A stretch of DNA of 54,619 nucleotides from a virus (IMGVR_UViG_3300042317_000583:1-54619), one strand, 5' to 3'; positions 8,050 through 15,053 are shown, counted from the first letter of the stretch. The notes: a model not told the origin generated them from the sequence alone. Numbers and translations are program-made.

Positions 8050-9021
8050 TCACTTCGTCAATGCCAGAGCCGCCGAGAATGCGTTCTCCTTCAGTCGAGC
8101 CGCCGAGCCGAACAGGACGGATGACACCCTGTTGTCCCTGCGGTTCTCCGCCGACGTGCCGCGGGTGCCCATCCCGTGATCCGCGTACTCGGACACCGCG
8201 TTGTAAGCGGTCCACGCGGAGAACCGTCCGTCGAGCCCCGAGTTCCTCTCGTTGTGGAGCATCGCGTAGAACGATCCCACCACCCGCTCGACGCCGCGGT
8301 CAGACAGTGCCGATGGGACGACCGACCGGAAATAGCCCTCGACGGCACCCGTATCCATCGCGTGCCTCGCCAGAGCCTCGACCTGCTCCTTGAACAGGTC
8401 GTGCCTCTGTTCGATGATCCCGAGGCAGTCCCGAGCCCGGGAGACTCGTTGCGACAGCGGCTCCGCCCGGTGGATGAGCCGGACCATGGCCGACCCGGCC
8501 GACAGCGACTCGGCGAGCCGGAGCGTGTTGGCACACACCACCCGGATCGACGTGGGGAACAACGTGAGAGCCTTCGTCCCGTCGTGGCCGTTCACGACCA
8601 GCACGTACTGCTCCAGAATGTCCCTGTCCGTCACCCGGATCACCTTCGGCAGCTTCGCCAGCATGAACACATGCCGTCCGCCGCGGAGAGCCCCGGCGGT
8701 ATGCCAGTGCGCCAGTCCTTCCCCGGCGATGCTGTCCATCCATCCAAACGCCTCGCTGTTCTGGAGCGGTGCGTACTTGTGCCCCACGCAGCCGAGGACG
8801 GCCCCGGTGTCCGACCGGACCACAGCCCGGTGCGACGGCACTTCGATGCCACTGAGCGTCGTCAGGTGTTGCGTCTGCACCTCCCAGTCGAGCCCCGCCA
8901 GCTTGATAGCGTCGGCACTGGTCTGAGCCGAGTCCACAACCTGTCCGAGTCCGTGCCACGCCTGACTTCCGACCGCCATGAACGCGGCCCTTCCTGTCGT
9001 CTGGTCAATTTCATGAGCCAT
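8050..9021 (-). CDS. DUF932 phage/plasmid-like protein (323 aa)
   Basis: Full-length member of the DUF932 (phage/plasmid-like TIGR03299) family, normally 300-380 residues. Diagnostic parts are AWHGLGQVV near residue 20, the Y-A-P-L-Q-N motif with a following F near residue 85, GGRHVFMLAKLP, LVVNGHDGTKALTLFPTSIRVVC in the middle, and the WTAYNAVSEYADH region near the end. Members are common in phages and plasmids beside replication genes; the biochemical activity is unknown. A GGGAG site precedes ATG 9021. Confidence 0.9.
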   Translation of the reverse strand: MAHEIDQTTGRAAFMAVGSQAWHGLGQVVDSAQTSADAIKLAGLDWEVQTQHLTTLSGIEVPSHRAVVRSDTGAVLGCVGHKYAPLQNSEAFGWMDSIAGEGLAHWHTAGALRGGRHVFMLAKLPKVIRVTDRDILEQYVLVVNGHDGTKALTLFPTSIRVVCANTLRLAESLSAGSAMVRLIHRAEPLSQRVSRARDCLGIIEQRHDLFKEQVEALARHAMDTGAVEGYFRSVVPSALSDRGVERVVGSFYAMLHNERNSGLDGRFSAWTAYNAVSEYADHGMGTRGTSAENRRDNRVSSVLFGSAARLKENAFSAALALTK

Positions 9022-9059
9022 TGCACACTCCCTTTCTTAGCCACTGCGGCTTGTTTGTG

Positions 9060-9071
9060 AACACTAACAAC
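9060..9071 (-). promoter_or_regulatory. Intercistronic box, variant GTTGTTAGTGTT (copy 5)
   Basis: Located about 38 bases before the DUF932 start, in the 85-bp gap 9022-9106. As an extended -10 it would give a leader of about 30 nt. Confidence 0.45.
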
Positions 9072-9106
9072 TGAACCGTAGCATCTTACACGACTGAAAA
9101 CATATG

Positions 9107-9325
9107 TCAACGGGTGCGGCGAGAATTTTGGTCCGCCCCAGCCATGGCCGCAGCCGCATCGCCCACTTCAATGAGAGCGAGAGCGAGCCGCCTGACGGGC
9201 GACTCGTACTTGCCGTATTCCCGGGCGATGCTGCTCGGGTATCGCAGCGTAGGGCGAGCCTGCGAGCCGACGATGACACCCGCAGCCAACGCCACCAGAA
9301 CAGCCAGAGTCAGTCCGTACTTCAT
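9107..9325 (-). CDS. Small membrane or secreted protein (72 aa)
   Basis: Begins with one hydrophobic segment (YGLTLAVLVALAAGVIVGSQ, residues 3-22) and continues as a hydrophilic tail ending in S-R-R-T-R. It could be a membrane-anchored protein or an exported one. ATG 9325 overlaps the previous stop (ATGA) and follows AAGGAG. Function unknown. Confidence 0.7.
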   Translation of the reverse strand: MKYGLTLAVLVALAAGVIVGSQARPTLRYPSSIAREYGKYESPVRRLALALIEVGDAAAAMAGADQNSRRTR

Positions 9326-9618
9326 GACTTTCTCCTTGCTTCAGCGCGTTTGATCTTCCGCTCCTGCTTCTTCCGACGCCGCTGCATCATCCGCTCCGCC
9401 CGGTCGCCCAGCCACGCGGCGAGCCCGGTCGCCTCCTCAGCGGTCATGAGGATGACCGACTCCTCCGGCGGCGCGGCGTTCCCGCGGTACCCGGGACGCA
9501 CCCCGACCGCAATTACGTCTTCCAGACCGTAGCTGCCTTCAAGCTCCCTCGCGTGAATAAACGCTGGCAGGAAGCATGCCTGCGTCTGCCGCCTGTAGAA
9601 GTCTCGCCTGATAGCCAT
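9322..9618 (-). CDS. Hypothetical basic protein (98 aa)
   Basis: Not recognised. The last 30 residues are strongly basic (MMQRRRKKQERKIKRAEARR), suggesting nucleic-acid or acidic-partner binding. The centre has E-E-S-V-I-L-M-T-A-E-E-A, a strand followed by a helix. It starts with ATG 9618, overlapping the preceding stop by one base (TAATG). Confidence 0.65.
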   Translation of the reverse strand: MAIRRDFYRRQTQACFLPAFIHARELEGSYGLEDVIAVGVRPGYRGNAAPPEESVILMTAEEATGLAAWLGDRAERMMQRRRKKQERKIKRAEARRKS

Positions 9619-9968
9619 TACACAGCCCTCCTTGGTGTGACGCGAACCCTAACAATTCCTTCGGCACGCTGCTTGCGAATCTTCGACGTAACTCGGTAGG
9701 GGCGTGCCACGACCCCACCGGGCAGGATGCTCTTGCGACGTGTCAGCGGCAGGACAGAGAACCCGCCATCGCGGTTGCTGTATGCCACGATCCACTTGCG
9801 ACCCCTGCGTTCCTCGTACTCCACGAACGTAAACGGCCCGCGAGCCGCCATACTTACCTTCTTGCGTTCCCCGCCGTCAAGCCGCACGACGTAGTAGGGA
9901 CCGCCCGTCACGCGGAACTGGTCCCCCGGCTCCAGCAGTACCCGCTCGCTCACTCTGTACGATTTCAT
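9618..9968 (-). CDS. Hypothetical beta-rich protein (116 aa)
   Basis: Starts at ATG 9968 with AAGGAGG upstream and an ATGA overlap with a 36-residue gene. The protein is basic and beta-rich, with E-P-G-D-Q-F-R-V-T-G-G-P-Y-Y-V-V-R near the start and an RKWIVAYSNRDGGF strand. It could be a small SH3-like or OB-like fold, but no family can be named. The 3' end of the gene contains an intercistronic box that would serve the next gene. Confidence 0.65.
   Translation of the reverse strand: MKSYRVSERVLLEPGDQFRVTGGPYYVVRLDGGERKKVSMAARGPFTFVEYEERRGRKWIVAYSNRDGGFSVLPLTRRKSILPGGVVARPYRVTSKIRKQRAEGIVRVRVTPRRAV
9645..9656 (-). promoter_or_regulatory. Box ATTGTTAGGGTT in the 3' end of a gene (copy 6)
   Basis: Coding (I-V-R-V) but placed 27 bases before the start of the next gene at 9618, matching the spacing of the non-coding copies. 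Confidence 0.45.
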
Positions 9969-10075
9969 TTGCGTTCCTCCTTCTTCTTGTTTCGGCTTTC
10001 TGCCGCGGCCTTGGCTTTCTTCGCCCACCGCTCCCGCATCCACATGCGGTATCGCTCCTGCTTGATTCCTTTCAT
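9965..10075 (-). CDS. Very small basic protein (36 aa)
   Basis: A 36-codon gene from ATG 10075 to TGA 9965. ATGA overlaps at both ends link it to genes on either side, the pattern of real genes in this genome. The product is rich in K, R and E (ERYRMWMRERWAKKAKAA) and probably a single helix. Its coding region also supplies the ribosome-binding site of the next gene, so it may serve partly for translational coupling. Function unknown. Confidence 0.55.
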   Translation of the reverse strand: MKGIKQERYRMWMRERWAKKAKAAAESRNKKKEERK

Positions 10076-10539
10076 GCACCCCTCCATGCCGGCTTGGGGG
10101 AGGGGATCGCCATGGCGTAAACGTCGTCCCACGTCAGCGTCCTCGCGAACTCGCTACCCTTCTCCGCAAGTGCCGCGACGAACTCGGCCCGCTCCGGCAG
10201 GGGCTCAAAGCGTCCCTCCGCAATCAGCGTCTTGAGGCTGTACGCATTTGTCTGAATGCCGTACTGGACGGACTCCCCAGCCGGGAGCTCGGTCTTGCTG
10301 AAGTTCACGCCGCCGAACCCGCTATACAACGCCCCCTCGACCCGCGTGGCGTCCACCGACGCCAGCAGCCAGTACGGCATCGGGCAGGTGTACCCCCCGA
10401 CGAACATGACCGTCATCTCGTACTTGCCCGGGACGAGCCGCAGTATCTCGTAGTCCGCGGCGTAGTAGGACGGGCAGTGCTGAAACTCCTTGGGCTCCGT
10501 GACGACGTAGTGGCCGATAATGATTCTTGGTTCTGACAT
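10072..10539 (-). CDS. Hypothetical protein (155 aa)
   Basis: ATG 10539 follows AAGGA at good spacing. The sequence has a beta-rich N-terminal half (IIIGHYVVTEP, EMTVMFVGGYTC) and a helical C terminus (ERAEFVAALAEKGSEFART). No family recognised. A variant intercistronic box lies about 37 bases upstream, so the gene may have its own promoter inside the operon driven by promoter cassette A. Confidence 0.65.
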   Translation of the reverse strand: MSEPRIIIGHYVVTEPKEFQHCPSYYAADYEILRLVPGKYEMTVMFVGGYTCPMPYWLLASVDATRVEGALYSGFGGVNFSKTELPAGESVQYGIQTNAYSLKTLIAEGRFEPLPERAEFVAALAEKGSEFARTLTWDDVYAMAIPSPKPAWRGA

Positions 10540-10575
10540 GACTGGTTCCTTGTGACTGATGGTGATGGTGATTGG

Positions 10576-10587
10576 TAAGCAAACAAT
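10576..10587 (-). promoter_or_regulatory. Intercistronic box, degenerate ATTGTTTGCTTA (copy 8)
   Basis: Nine bases after the stop codon at 10596 and about 37 before the start at 10539. The first six bases match the consensus; the rest diverge. Confidence 0.35.
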
Positions 10588-10595
10588 TAGTCCGA

Positions 10596-10805
10596 CTACA
10601 GAAGCCACTCGACATCCACGCCGGCGATCAGGAGCCGCTCCAGCACGAACTGATACCAGACCCGCTCCTTCGTGCTGACGCCGTGGCCCGACTCCCGGCA
10701 ATCCTGAAAGCCCCGCTCCAGCCAGTCCTTCTTGGCGAGAAGTTGCTCGACGGTCATCTCGGCGATTTCCTGCATAGGGGCGGGGAGTGCTTTGTTGTTT
10801 TCCAC
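10596..10805 (-). CDS. Hypothetical protein, first gene after promoter A (69 aa)
   Basis: Start GTG 10805 was chosen for its GAGGA site and because a -10 hexamer lies 56 bases upstream. The product is helical and acidic, with APMQEIAEMTVEQLLAKKDW and a C-terminal V-D-V-E-W-L-L. No family recognised. As the first gene under a duplicated, operator-bearing promoter, it is probably expressed early or on induction. Confidence 0.65.
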   Translation of the reverse strand: MENNKALPAPMQEIAEMTVEQLLAKKDWLERGFQDCRESGHGVSTKERVWYQFVLERLLIAGVDVEWLL

Positions 10806-10860
10806 GTTCTTGTCCTCGTAAAAGTGTTCGCGGCGGGCACCACGCCAACCGCATGACCCT

Positions 10861-10889
10861 AGTATACCGACATCGGAATACTCTGTCAA
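10861..10889 (-). promoter_or_regulatory. Promoter-operator cassette A
   Basis: On the minus strand TTGACA (10889-10884), a 17-bp spacer and TATACT (10866-10861) form a near-consensus sigma70-type promoter. A 22-bp imperfect palindrome (half-sites AGTATTCCGA and TCGGTATACT around TG) fills the spacer and the -10, so a bound protein would block RNA polymerase. An A/T-rich tract upstream of the -35 looks like an UP element. Predicted transcription start about 10854, leader about 49 nt. Confidence 0.85.
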
Positions 10890-10905
10890 GGGGCAGGAGA
10901 AAAAA

Positions 10906-11733
10906 TTATTTGCTGCTCGTCCAGACGCACTCGGCTGCTGTCTTGTCGTTGCGGAATCGGACGGCGTTCGGGTGCCGCATGGAGCCGGATTCGAACACCT
11001 GAAATCCCTTGACCTCCAGCACTTGACCGACGTAGAGCGACGGCTCCGCCCAGATGGCTTCCCGCATCGCGTCGGTCCAGCCGCCGCCGACCCGCACCTT
11101 CTCGGTCAGCGTGCCGCGGACGTACATGCCGCAGACCACTGCACCGGCGCGGCCGGCGTGCTTGCCCTCGCCCTCGACCACGCTCATGACGACGTAGTCC
11201 ATCGTGAACTGCTTCTTCACGCGGCCGATGATCGCGGAGGAGTAGGCGTCCGTAGACCTGCGGAATACGAGCCCCTCGGCTCCGTCTCGCTCCACGTACT
11301 CGTCCCACAGCTTCCGAGCCGCCCCGGCTGGCTCCGACCGCGTAGCGACGAGCCATTCAACGCCAGATGCAGCGATGGCCCCCGCGGCCATCCGCCACTC
11401 GTACTGCTCGCTCTCCGCGATGTTCGTGCCTTCGATCTCCAGCACGTCAAACACCCGGACGACTCCGCAGTTGCCGCTGTCGGCCCCGCTCGTAGCCCGC
11501 TGCGTGCCGATGAGGTACTCGCCGACCAGCACCATGTCCACGGTGCCCTGCGGCACTGGCTTCGTGTGCTTGAGCATGCCCTGCCGCGAGTAAATGCTGG
11601 CGGTGCCGTCCTTGATGACGACCCGAGCCCACCAGCCGTCGTACTTCGGCTGCACAAGGTCAAAGCCGGCCTTCATGGCATCGGCCACGGTGGCAAAGTT
11701 CTGGTACTTCTGGATTCGCTTCTCGTAGTTCAT
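10906..11733 (-). CDS. ATP-dependent DNA ligase (275 aa)
   Basis: Seals nicks in duplex DNA with ATP. Motif I (adenylated lysine) is QPKYDGWWAR near residue 30, motif IIIa is V-F-D-V-L-E-I-E-G, motif IV is D-G-A-E-G-L-V-F-R-R, and motif V is GRVKKQFTMDYVV. An OB-fold C terminus includes GQVLEVKGFQVFESG and the closing RHPNAVRFRNDK. The size fits minimal phage ligases (T7 type is longer, about 350 aa). ATG 11733 follows GAGGA. The gene probably supports replication or repair. Confidence 0.9.
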   Translation of the reverse strand: MNYEKRIQKYQNFATVADAMKAGFDLVQPKYDGWWARVVIKDGTASIYSRQGMLKHTKPVPQGTVDMVLVGEYLIGTQRATSGADSGNCGVVRVFDVLEIEGTNIAESEQYEWRMAAGAIAASGVEWLVATRSEPAGAARKLWDEYVERDGAEGLVFRRSTDAYSSAIIGRVKKQFTMDYVVMSVVEGEGKHAGRAGAVVCGMYVRGTLTEKVRVGGGWTDAMREAIWAEPSLYVGQVLEVKGFQVFESGSMRHPNAVRFRNDKTAAECVWTSSK

Positions 11734-11763
11734 CGTCTTGTCCTCGGTTGGTGATTGTGGGTG

Positions 11764-11775
11764 ATCCATAACAAT
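11764..11775 (-). promoter_or_regulatory. Intercistronic box, variant ATTGTTATGGAT (copy 7)
   Basis: Its first bases overlap the TAA stop of the upstream gene, and it ends about 30 bases before the ligase start at 11733. Confidence 0.45.
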
Positions 11776-12137
11776 TAGCGAGCGTTGACCTTGCGGGCCT
11801 TCTTGCGGGTGTTCTTGATCCACAGCAGGAGCCCTTCCATGGTGCGGATGACGTTGTTCGACTCGACCTCAAACTCGCCCTCAAGGTAGGGGCTGTCCTG
11901 ATACAGGGCGGAGGCACCGACGATCTGGAGGTTCTTGCTGACCAGATCAAGCTCAACGTGGGCCCCGTCGTGAAACGCGATGACGACCACGGTGTCGCTG
12001 CTCAGCGATACGGGCTGCGTGTAGACCACCCAGTCCGTGTGCCGCTTCAGCCATGCGACGAGCGGCTGCTCGACCCGGCACTCCAGACCCTTGCACATGT
12101 CTTTGATGCTCGTCTTGGCGGCTTCAGTCTTGCTCAT
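11775..12137 (-). CDS. Hypothetical protein, first gene after promoter B (120 aa)
   Basis: Not recognised. It starts at ATG 12137 with AAGGAA upstream, about 46 nt after the predicted transcription start of promoter cassette B. A cysteine pair (CKGLEC) lies near residue 15. A beta-rich core (WVVYTQPVSLSSDTVVVIAF) follows, then a basic helical C terminus (LLWIKNTRKKARKV). It precedes the DNA ligase and could share its pathway. Confidence 0.65.
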   Translation of the reverse strand: MSKTEAAKTSIKDMCKGLECRVEQPLVAWLKRHTDWVVYTQPVSLSSDTVVVIAFHDGAHVELDLVSKNLQIVGASALYQDSPYLEGEFEVESNNVIRTMEGLLLWIKNTRKKARKVNAR

Positions 12138-12189
12138 TGTTTGTTCCTTGTTGCAGTGTTCGCGGCCGCACCGGCGACCGCATGACCCT

Positions 12190-12218
12190 AGTATACCGCT
12201 ATCGGAATACTAGGTCAA
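12190..12218 (-). promoter_or_regulatory. Promoter-operator cassette B
   Basis: Same architecture as cassette A: TTGACC, 17-bp spacer, TATACT, with the 22-bp palindrome at 12190-12211 and an A/T tract upstream. The conserved block extends into the leader (GTTCGCGGC, then a purine-rich site), so promoter and leader were duplicated together. It drives the gene starting at 12137. Confidence 0.85.
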
Positions 12219-12262
12219 GGGGGGGGAGAAAAAATTATTTGGTGAGCCATTCGCCCAGTGAG

Positions 12263-12451
12263 TCAGCCGGGCATCCGTCGCTGCAAGTCTTCCAGCCTGC
12301 CGATGATCGTCGCCAATCGCCGCGTCAGCCGTGCGTCAAGCTTCTCGTCTTCCATCACGGTCAGGCACTCGATGAGCCTTGACTTCGCGGGGCGGAGCGA
12401 CTCTTTCACCTCGGCCAACCTCCGCAGCTTGTTTCCGTTTTTCGTTGCCAT
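12263..12451 (-). CDS. Small helical protein (62 aa)
   Basis: ATG 12451 follows GAGGAAAG. The product is basic and fully helical in appearance (KLRRLAEVKESLRPAKSRL then KLDARLTRRLATIIGRLEDL). Function unknown. It is the last gene of the operon driven by cassette C and is followed by cassette B. Confidence 0.6.
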   Translation of the reverse strand: MATKNGNKLRRLAEVKESLRPAKSRLIECLTVMEDEKLDARLTRRLATIIGRLEDLQRRMPG

Positions 12452-12478
12452 CGTTCTTTCCTCGTTAGTTGGTTAGTG

Positions 12479-12805
12479 TCACTCGTCAATCCACGCGGCC
12501 CACGCGGCCACGCAGTCGTATCGCACGCCGCCGCGTACCGGCGACCGGTCGCGGCCCGTCGTCGTCCAGCCGTCGTCGCCGCCTGCACGCGGCTGGTAGT
12601 AGCCAGCCGCGATCAGCACGTCGATAGCGGTGCGTGCCATCGCCCGATCCTTCTCCCGCTCGGCGTAGTCCAGCACGTCGGACAGTGCGTCTGCCATGTC
12701 GTAGTCGTACTCTCGGTCGCCGTCCATGAAGTAGTCAAGCTCGTCGCGGAGCCGCTGCGTGGCGTGCTGCTCAATCGCTGCGGTCACTCGTTCGCGGTTG
12801 GTCAT
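12479..12805 (-). CDS. Hypothetical protein (108 aa)
   Basis: Start ATG 12805 overlaps the preceding stop (ATGA) and follows GGAGG at good spacing. A helical acidic N-terminal half (DYFMDGDREYDYDMADALSD) is followed by a G- and R-rich C terminus ending YDCVAAWAAWIDE. No family recognised. It belongs to the operon of small accessory genes driven by cassette C. Confidence 0.65.
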   Translation of the reverse strand: MTNRERVTAAIEQHATQRLRDELDYFMDGDREYDYDMADALSDVLDYAEREKDRAMARTAIDVLIAAGYYQPRAGGDDGWTTTGRDRSPVRGGVRYDCVAAWAAWIDE

Positions 12806-13056
12806 CGTGCGGCCCTCCTGCTGCACTCGTCGCAATCGCACGGCACCGCCCACTTGACTGCTTTGGCGAGGTCGGCCACTGAATACTCGTGGCATGCGTG
12901 CGAGTCAGCCAGCGTGCATTTCAACCCGGGCTTGAGGTACGCCCACAGCCCGTTCCCGTCCTCGGGGGCTTCGCCCGGTCGTCGCTCGTCACGGAAGTCA
13001 ATCACGCGGCCCGTCGCCAGCATCCGGGCTACCGTTTGTTGTTCTCGCTTGGTCAT
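12802..13056 (-). CDS. Small cysteine-containing protein (84 aa)
   Basis: ATG 13056 follows AAGGGA. The C terminus carries PCDCDECSRR, and there are further C and H residues in CTLADSHACHEY, which could form a zinc site. The N terminus is basic and helical (TKREQQTVARMLATGRVI). Function unknown. A perfect hairpin lies 32 bases upstream. Confidence 0.65.
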   Translation of the reverse strand: MTKREQQTVARMLATGRVIDFRDERRPGEAPEDGNGLWAYLKPGLKCTLADSHACHEYSVADLAKAVKWAVPCDCDECSRRAAR

Positions 13057-13087
13057 CGTGCTTGTCCCTTGTGTCTTGTGGTTCCGA

Positions 13088-13112
13088 GCCCCGCCGCACT
13101 GTGCGGCGGGGC
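13088..13112. other. Perfect GC-rich hairpin between two small genes
   Basis: GCCCCGCCGC arms around an ACTGT loop (12 bp counting the closing pairs). It begins 12 bases after the stop at 13124 and ends 32 before the start at 13056. No U-tract follows, so classical intrinsic termination is doubtful. Confidence 0.8.
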
Positions 13113-13123
13113 GTGATCGCGTC

Positions 13124-13288
13124 TCAGCCGCCGGCGTTCCGCGGGCAGCTCCAGTTGATGTTCTCCCTGATCCACCGCTGCATCGCTCCGACCGAGTAAA
13201 ACCGGGGAGCGTCCTTGCAATTGTCGATGAAGTAAACCCCGTCGCACTCGGTGTAGCGGACGCCGTTGTAGTTGCCAGTGCTTGTCAT
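13124..13288 (-). CDS. Small protein, first gene after promoter C (54 aa)
   Basis: ATG 13288 follows AAGGACAAG, 48 nt after the predicted start of transcript C. The product has G-V-Y-F-I-D-N strands and a C-terminal MQRWIRENINWSCP helix. It is short but has the same promoter, leader and ribosome-binding arrangement as the other cassette-driven genes. Function unknown. Confidence 0.6.
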   Translation of the reverse strand: MTSTGNYNGVRYTECDGVYFIDNCKDAPRFYSVGAMQRWIRENINWSCPRNAGG

Positions 13289-13342
13289 CTGCTTGTCCTT
13301 TTGTAGAAGTGTTGCCGGCCGCACCAGCGACCGACTGACCCT

Positions 13343-13371
13343 AGTATACCGATATCGGAATACTCTGTCAA
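13343..13371 (-). promoter_or_regulatory. Promoter-operator cassette C
   Basis: TTGACA, 17 bp, TATACT with the operator at 13343-13364. This copy has a perfect ten-base core CCGATATCGG, making it the most symmetric of the four operators. The A/T tract upstream of the -35 is present. It drives the gene starting at 13288 and probably the small genes to 12263. Confidence 0.87.
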
Positions 13372-13412
13372 GGGGGCACAGAAAAAATATTTTCAGGTGT
13401 CCGCGTGCGCGG

Positions 13413-13583
13413 CTAGTGGTGCTGCCACATGTCTCGGTGCATGCCGCTGATAAGTGCACCAGCCAGTGCCCAGTCAAGCGACTCCACGCACCCCGAGCCA
13501 GACTCGCCGTCCAGCACGGCAGCACACAAGCAGCCGTAGTGCATCACCCCGACGTAGATGCGCCCGGTCTGAATGAGGCTCAT
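13413..13583 (-). CDS. Small hypothetical protein (56 aa)
   Basis: ATG 13583 overlaps the stop of the leaderless HTH gene (ATGA). The product has Y-V-G-V-M-H-Y-G-C-L-C and a C-terminal MHRDMWQHH. Function unknown. Translational coupling suggests co-expression with the regulator. Confidence 0.55.
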   Translation of the reverse strand: MSLIQTGRIYVGVMHYGCLCAAVLDGESGSGCVESLDWALAGALISGMHRDMWQHH

Positions 13584-13822
13584 TTCGTCTTCCGTCGCTT
13601 GGGCTCGGAGTCGCGAGGCCTGCCCATAGAAGGATGCCGCTTGAACTGAGCGGCAGCGACCCCGTCGACGAGCCAGTTCCGGCCGATGCGTCGGCCCGGG
13701 ACGAGCCCCGTCTGCACAAGGTGTCTCATCCAGCGATCGGACACGTCCGCCAGCGCAGCCGCCTCCGGGAGAGGGATTGCGTTGTCCAGACTGAAGTCGT
13801 TGTCTTTCTTCTTTTCTGCCAT
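13580..13822 (-). CDS. HTH regulator with AT-hook-like tail, leaderless mRNA (80 aa)
   Basis: A MerR/excisionase-type winged-helix protein. LPEAAALADVSDRWMRHLV is the HTH, followed by the G-R-R-I-G-R-N-W-L-V wing. The tail M-G-R-P-R with S-E-P-K-R-R-K-T-K resembles an AT-hook. ATG 13822 lies exactly six bases after a TATACT -10 hexamer, so transcription should begin at the start codon, giving a leaderless message as for lambda cI from PRM. The promoter contains the half-site AGTATACCG of the four cassette operators. This makes the protein the best candidate for the cassette regulator and suggests autoregulation. Both are inferences. Confidence 0.75.
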   Translation of the reverse strand: MAEKKKDNDFSLDNAIPLPEAAALADVSDRWMRHLVQTGLVPGRRIGRNWLVDGVAAAQFKRHPSMGRPRDSEPKRRKTK

Positions 13823-13828
13823 GGTCAT

Positions 13829-13857
13829 AGTATACCGCCTTACGGATAATGCTCCAA
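13829..13857 (-). promoter_or_regulatory. Promoter E with degenerate operator (leaderless regulator gene)
   Basis: On the minus strand TTGGAG (13857-13852), 17 bp, TATACT (13834-13829), then six bases and the ATG at 13822. The left half AGTATACCG equals that of cassettes A-D; the right half is degenerate (ACGGATAAT). An additional ATG at 13828 touches the -10 and is unlikely to be transcribed. Confidence 0.75.
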
Positions 13858-13886
13858 CACCTCCCACGCACGCGCAATGGGCTCAA

Positions 13887-14108
13887 ATGACGATCACCAC
13901 CTACCACTGTCCTAAATGCTCTGCCGCACTGGAGTCGGCGGGGGAGGTCGTCGTTGACGGCTCCCCGCTGCCGGTGTTCCAGTGCGACACATGCACCGTG
14001 ACTCGCTCGGTGTTCGGCCCGGGGTCAAAGGAGTACCGGATGTCGTTTACGTTCGCCGTAAACGCTGCCGGCCAGCCTGTTGACCCCGGGGACGACACCC
14101 TCATCTAA
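13887..14108 (+). CDS. Zinc-ribbon protein, plus strand (73 aa)
   Basis: One of only three plus-strand genes. C-P-K-C near residue 8 and C-D-T-C near residue 33 form a zinc ribbon (YHCPKCSAALES ... FQCDTCTVTRSVFG). The rest is a beta-rich tail ending D-P-G-D-D-T-L-I. It diverges from the leaderless regulator gene 64 bases away, a Cro/CI-like geometry, and overlaps its convergent neighbour by four bases. It could be a transcription-associated factor, but no family is named. Confidence 0.65.
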   Translation: MTITTYHCPKCSAALESAGEVVVDGSPLPVFQCDTCTVTRSVFGPGSKEYRMSFTFAVNAAGQPVDPGDDTLI

Positions 14109-14338
14109 ACGTCTCCCAGCCAGCCCGGGTGAACCCGGAAGTCGGGTCCGTCGTACTCGTCGTACTCGTCGTACTCGTCGTCCGGCTCCCCGCAGTCGTC
14201 GTCCGGCTCGCCGTCCTTGAGCAGCGAGCTCGCGTGCTCCAGAGCGTCGTCGTACGCCGCGTCGAGTTGCTTGATCTCAGCCATCAACTCGCCCATTGCT
14301 TCTGCCGACAGGTTCTCCTGAAACTTCAGCCTTGCCAT
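14105..14338 (-). CDS. Small acidic repeat protein next to the amidotransferase (77 aa)
   Basis: Starts with ATG 14338, directly abutting the amidotransferase stop. A helical N-terminal half (residues 1-40) is followed by an acidic stretch P-D-D-D-C-G-E-P-D-D with DEYDEYDEYDG, encoded by a 9-bp tandem repeat near 14152-14180. The C terminus is PDFRVHPGWLGDV. No family recognised. Its place behind an amidoligase/amidotransferase pair makes it a possible peptide substrate or tag precursor; this is inference. Confidence 0.65.
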   Translation of the reverse strand: MARLKFQENLSAEAMGELMAEIKQLDAAYDDALEHASSLLKDGEPDDDCGEPDDEYDEYDEYDGPDFRVHPGWLGDV

Positions 14339-14977
14339 TCAGTCCTCCGCGATCTCAAGGTTGCGTCCCTCCCGCACCGGGGTCACGCGCCCCGGCAGTC
14401 CGTACGGCAGGCTCGCCAGATAAAACGACTCCTTCGTCTCGCCCATGTGCAGCGGTTGCCCGTTCTCTCGGGCCGCTATAAGCCGATCTGGCCACAGTGC
14501 CAGCATCACGAAGGGAGAGACGCCCTTCGCCTCGTCCACGGCCCTACGGAAGCGGTGATGCGGCTCTCCGTTAAACTCCCGCAGCATGAGCCCCAGCACC
14601 TCGCTATCGCAGTCCGTGCTTGCCGTCAGGCGGTGCCGGTCGAGCAGGGATCGGTAATGGCCGATGACTCCGTTGTGCACCACCCATGCGTCTCCGCCGT
14701 CGTGCGGGTGGTTGTTGAGGTTGTTCGCCGGGTCGCCGTGAGTCGCATACCGGCAGTGCCCGATGAGCAGCCTCGCGTCCTTCGCCATGGCGAGCAGTCC
14801 GAGCGAGTCGGTGATTGCACCGCTCTGCTTGAATGACCGCATCCGCCCCCGGGCGTCCACCCATGCCAGCCCCCATGCGTGCGGCCCACGCATCTCAGTC
14901 GTCCTTGCCAGCATCTTCAGGATGCCGAGGTTGACCGGCTCGTCGTTCTTCGCAGCGAATCCAAAAACTCCGCACAT
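14339..14977 (-). CDS. Class II glutamine amidotransferase (Ntn hydrolase) (212 aa)
   Basis: MCGVFGF at the start gives the catalytic Cys2 after removal of Met, which fixes the start at 14977 (strong AAGGAG). Typical class II motifs follow: R-G-P-H-A-W-G-L-A-W, I-G-H-C-R-Y-A-T-H-G, NNHPH and WVVHNGVIGHY. It hydrolyses glutamine to release ammonia for a partner ligase. It has no synthase domain of its own, and the gene before it is an amidoligase, so the two probably form an amide-bond-forming pair. An intercistronic box and a hairpin precede it. Confidence 0.9.
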   Translation of the reverse strand: MCGVFGFAAKNDEPVNLGILKMLARTTEMRGPHAWGLAWVDARGRMRSFKQSGAITDSLGLLAMAKDARLLIGHCRYATHGDPANNLNNHPHDGGDAWVVHNGVIGHYRSLLDRHRLTASTDCDSEVLGLMLREFNGEPHHRFRRAVDEAKGVSPFVMLALWPDRLIAARENGQPLHMGETKESFYLASLPYGLPGRVTPVREGRNLEIAED

Positions 14978-15009
14978 CGTCGTTCTCCTTGTTGTGTCTG
15001 TTGTTCCGG

Positions 15010-15034
15010 CCCTCCCGGCACCATGCCGGGAGGG
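15010..15034. other. Perfect hairpin upstream of the amidotransferase
   Basis: CCCTCCCGGCA (15010-15020) pairs with TGCCGGGAGGG (15024-15034) around a 3-base loop. It lies 32 bases before the start codon and 8 bases after an intercistronic box, so it would sit in the 5' leader of a transcript from that box. Confidence 0.75.
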
Positions 15035-15041
15035 TGATTCG

Positions 15042-15053
15042 TACCCTAACAAT
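15042..15053 (-). promoter_or_regulatory. Intercistronic box ATTGTTAGGGTA (copy 9)
   Basis: Perfect copy whose first A overlaps the TGA stop of the amidoligase gene. The amidotransferase starts 65 bases downstream. Confidence 0.55.
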
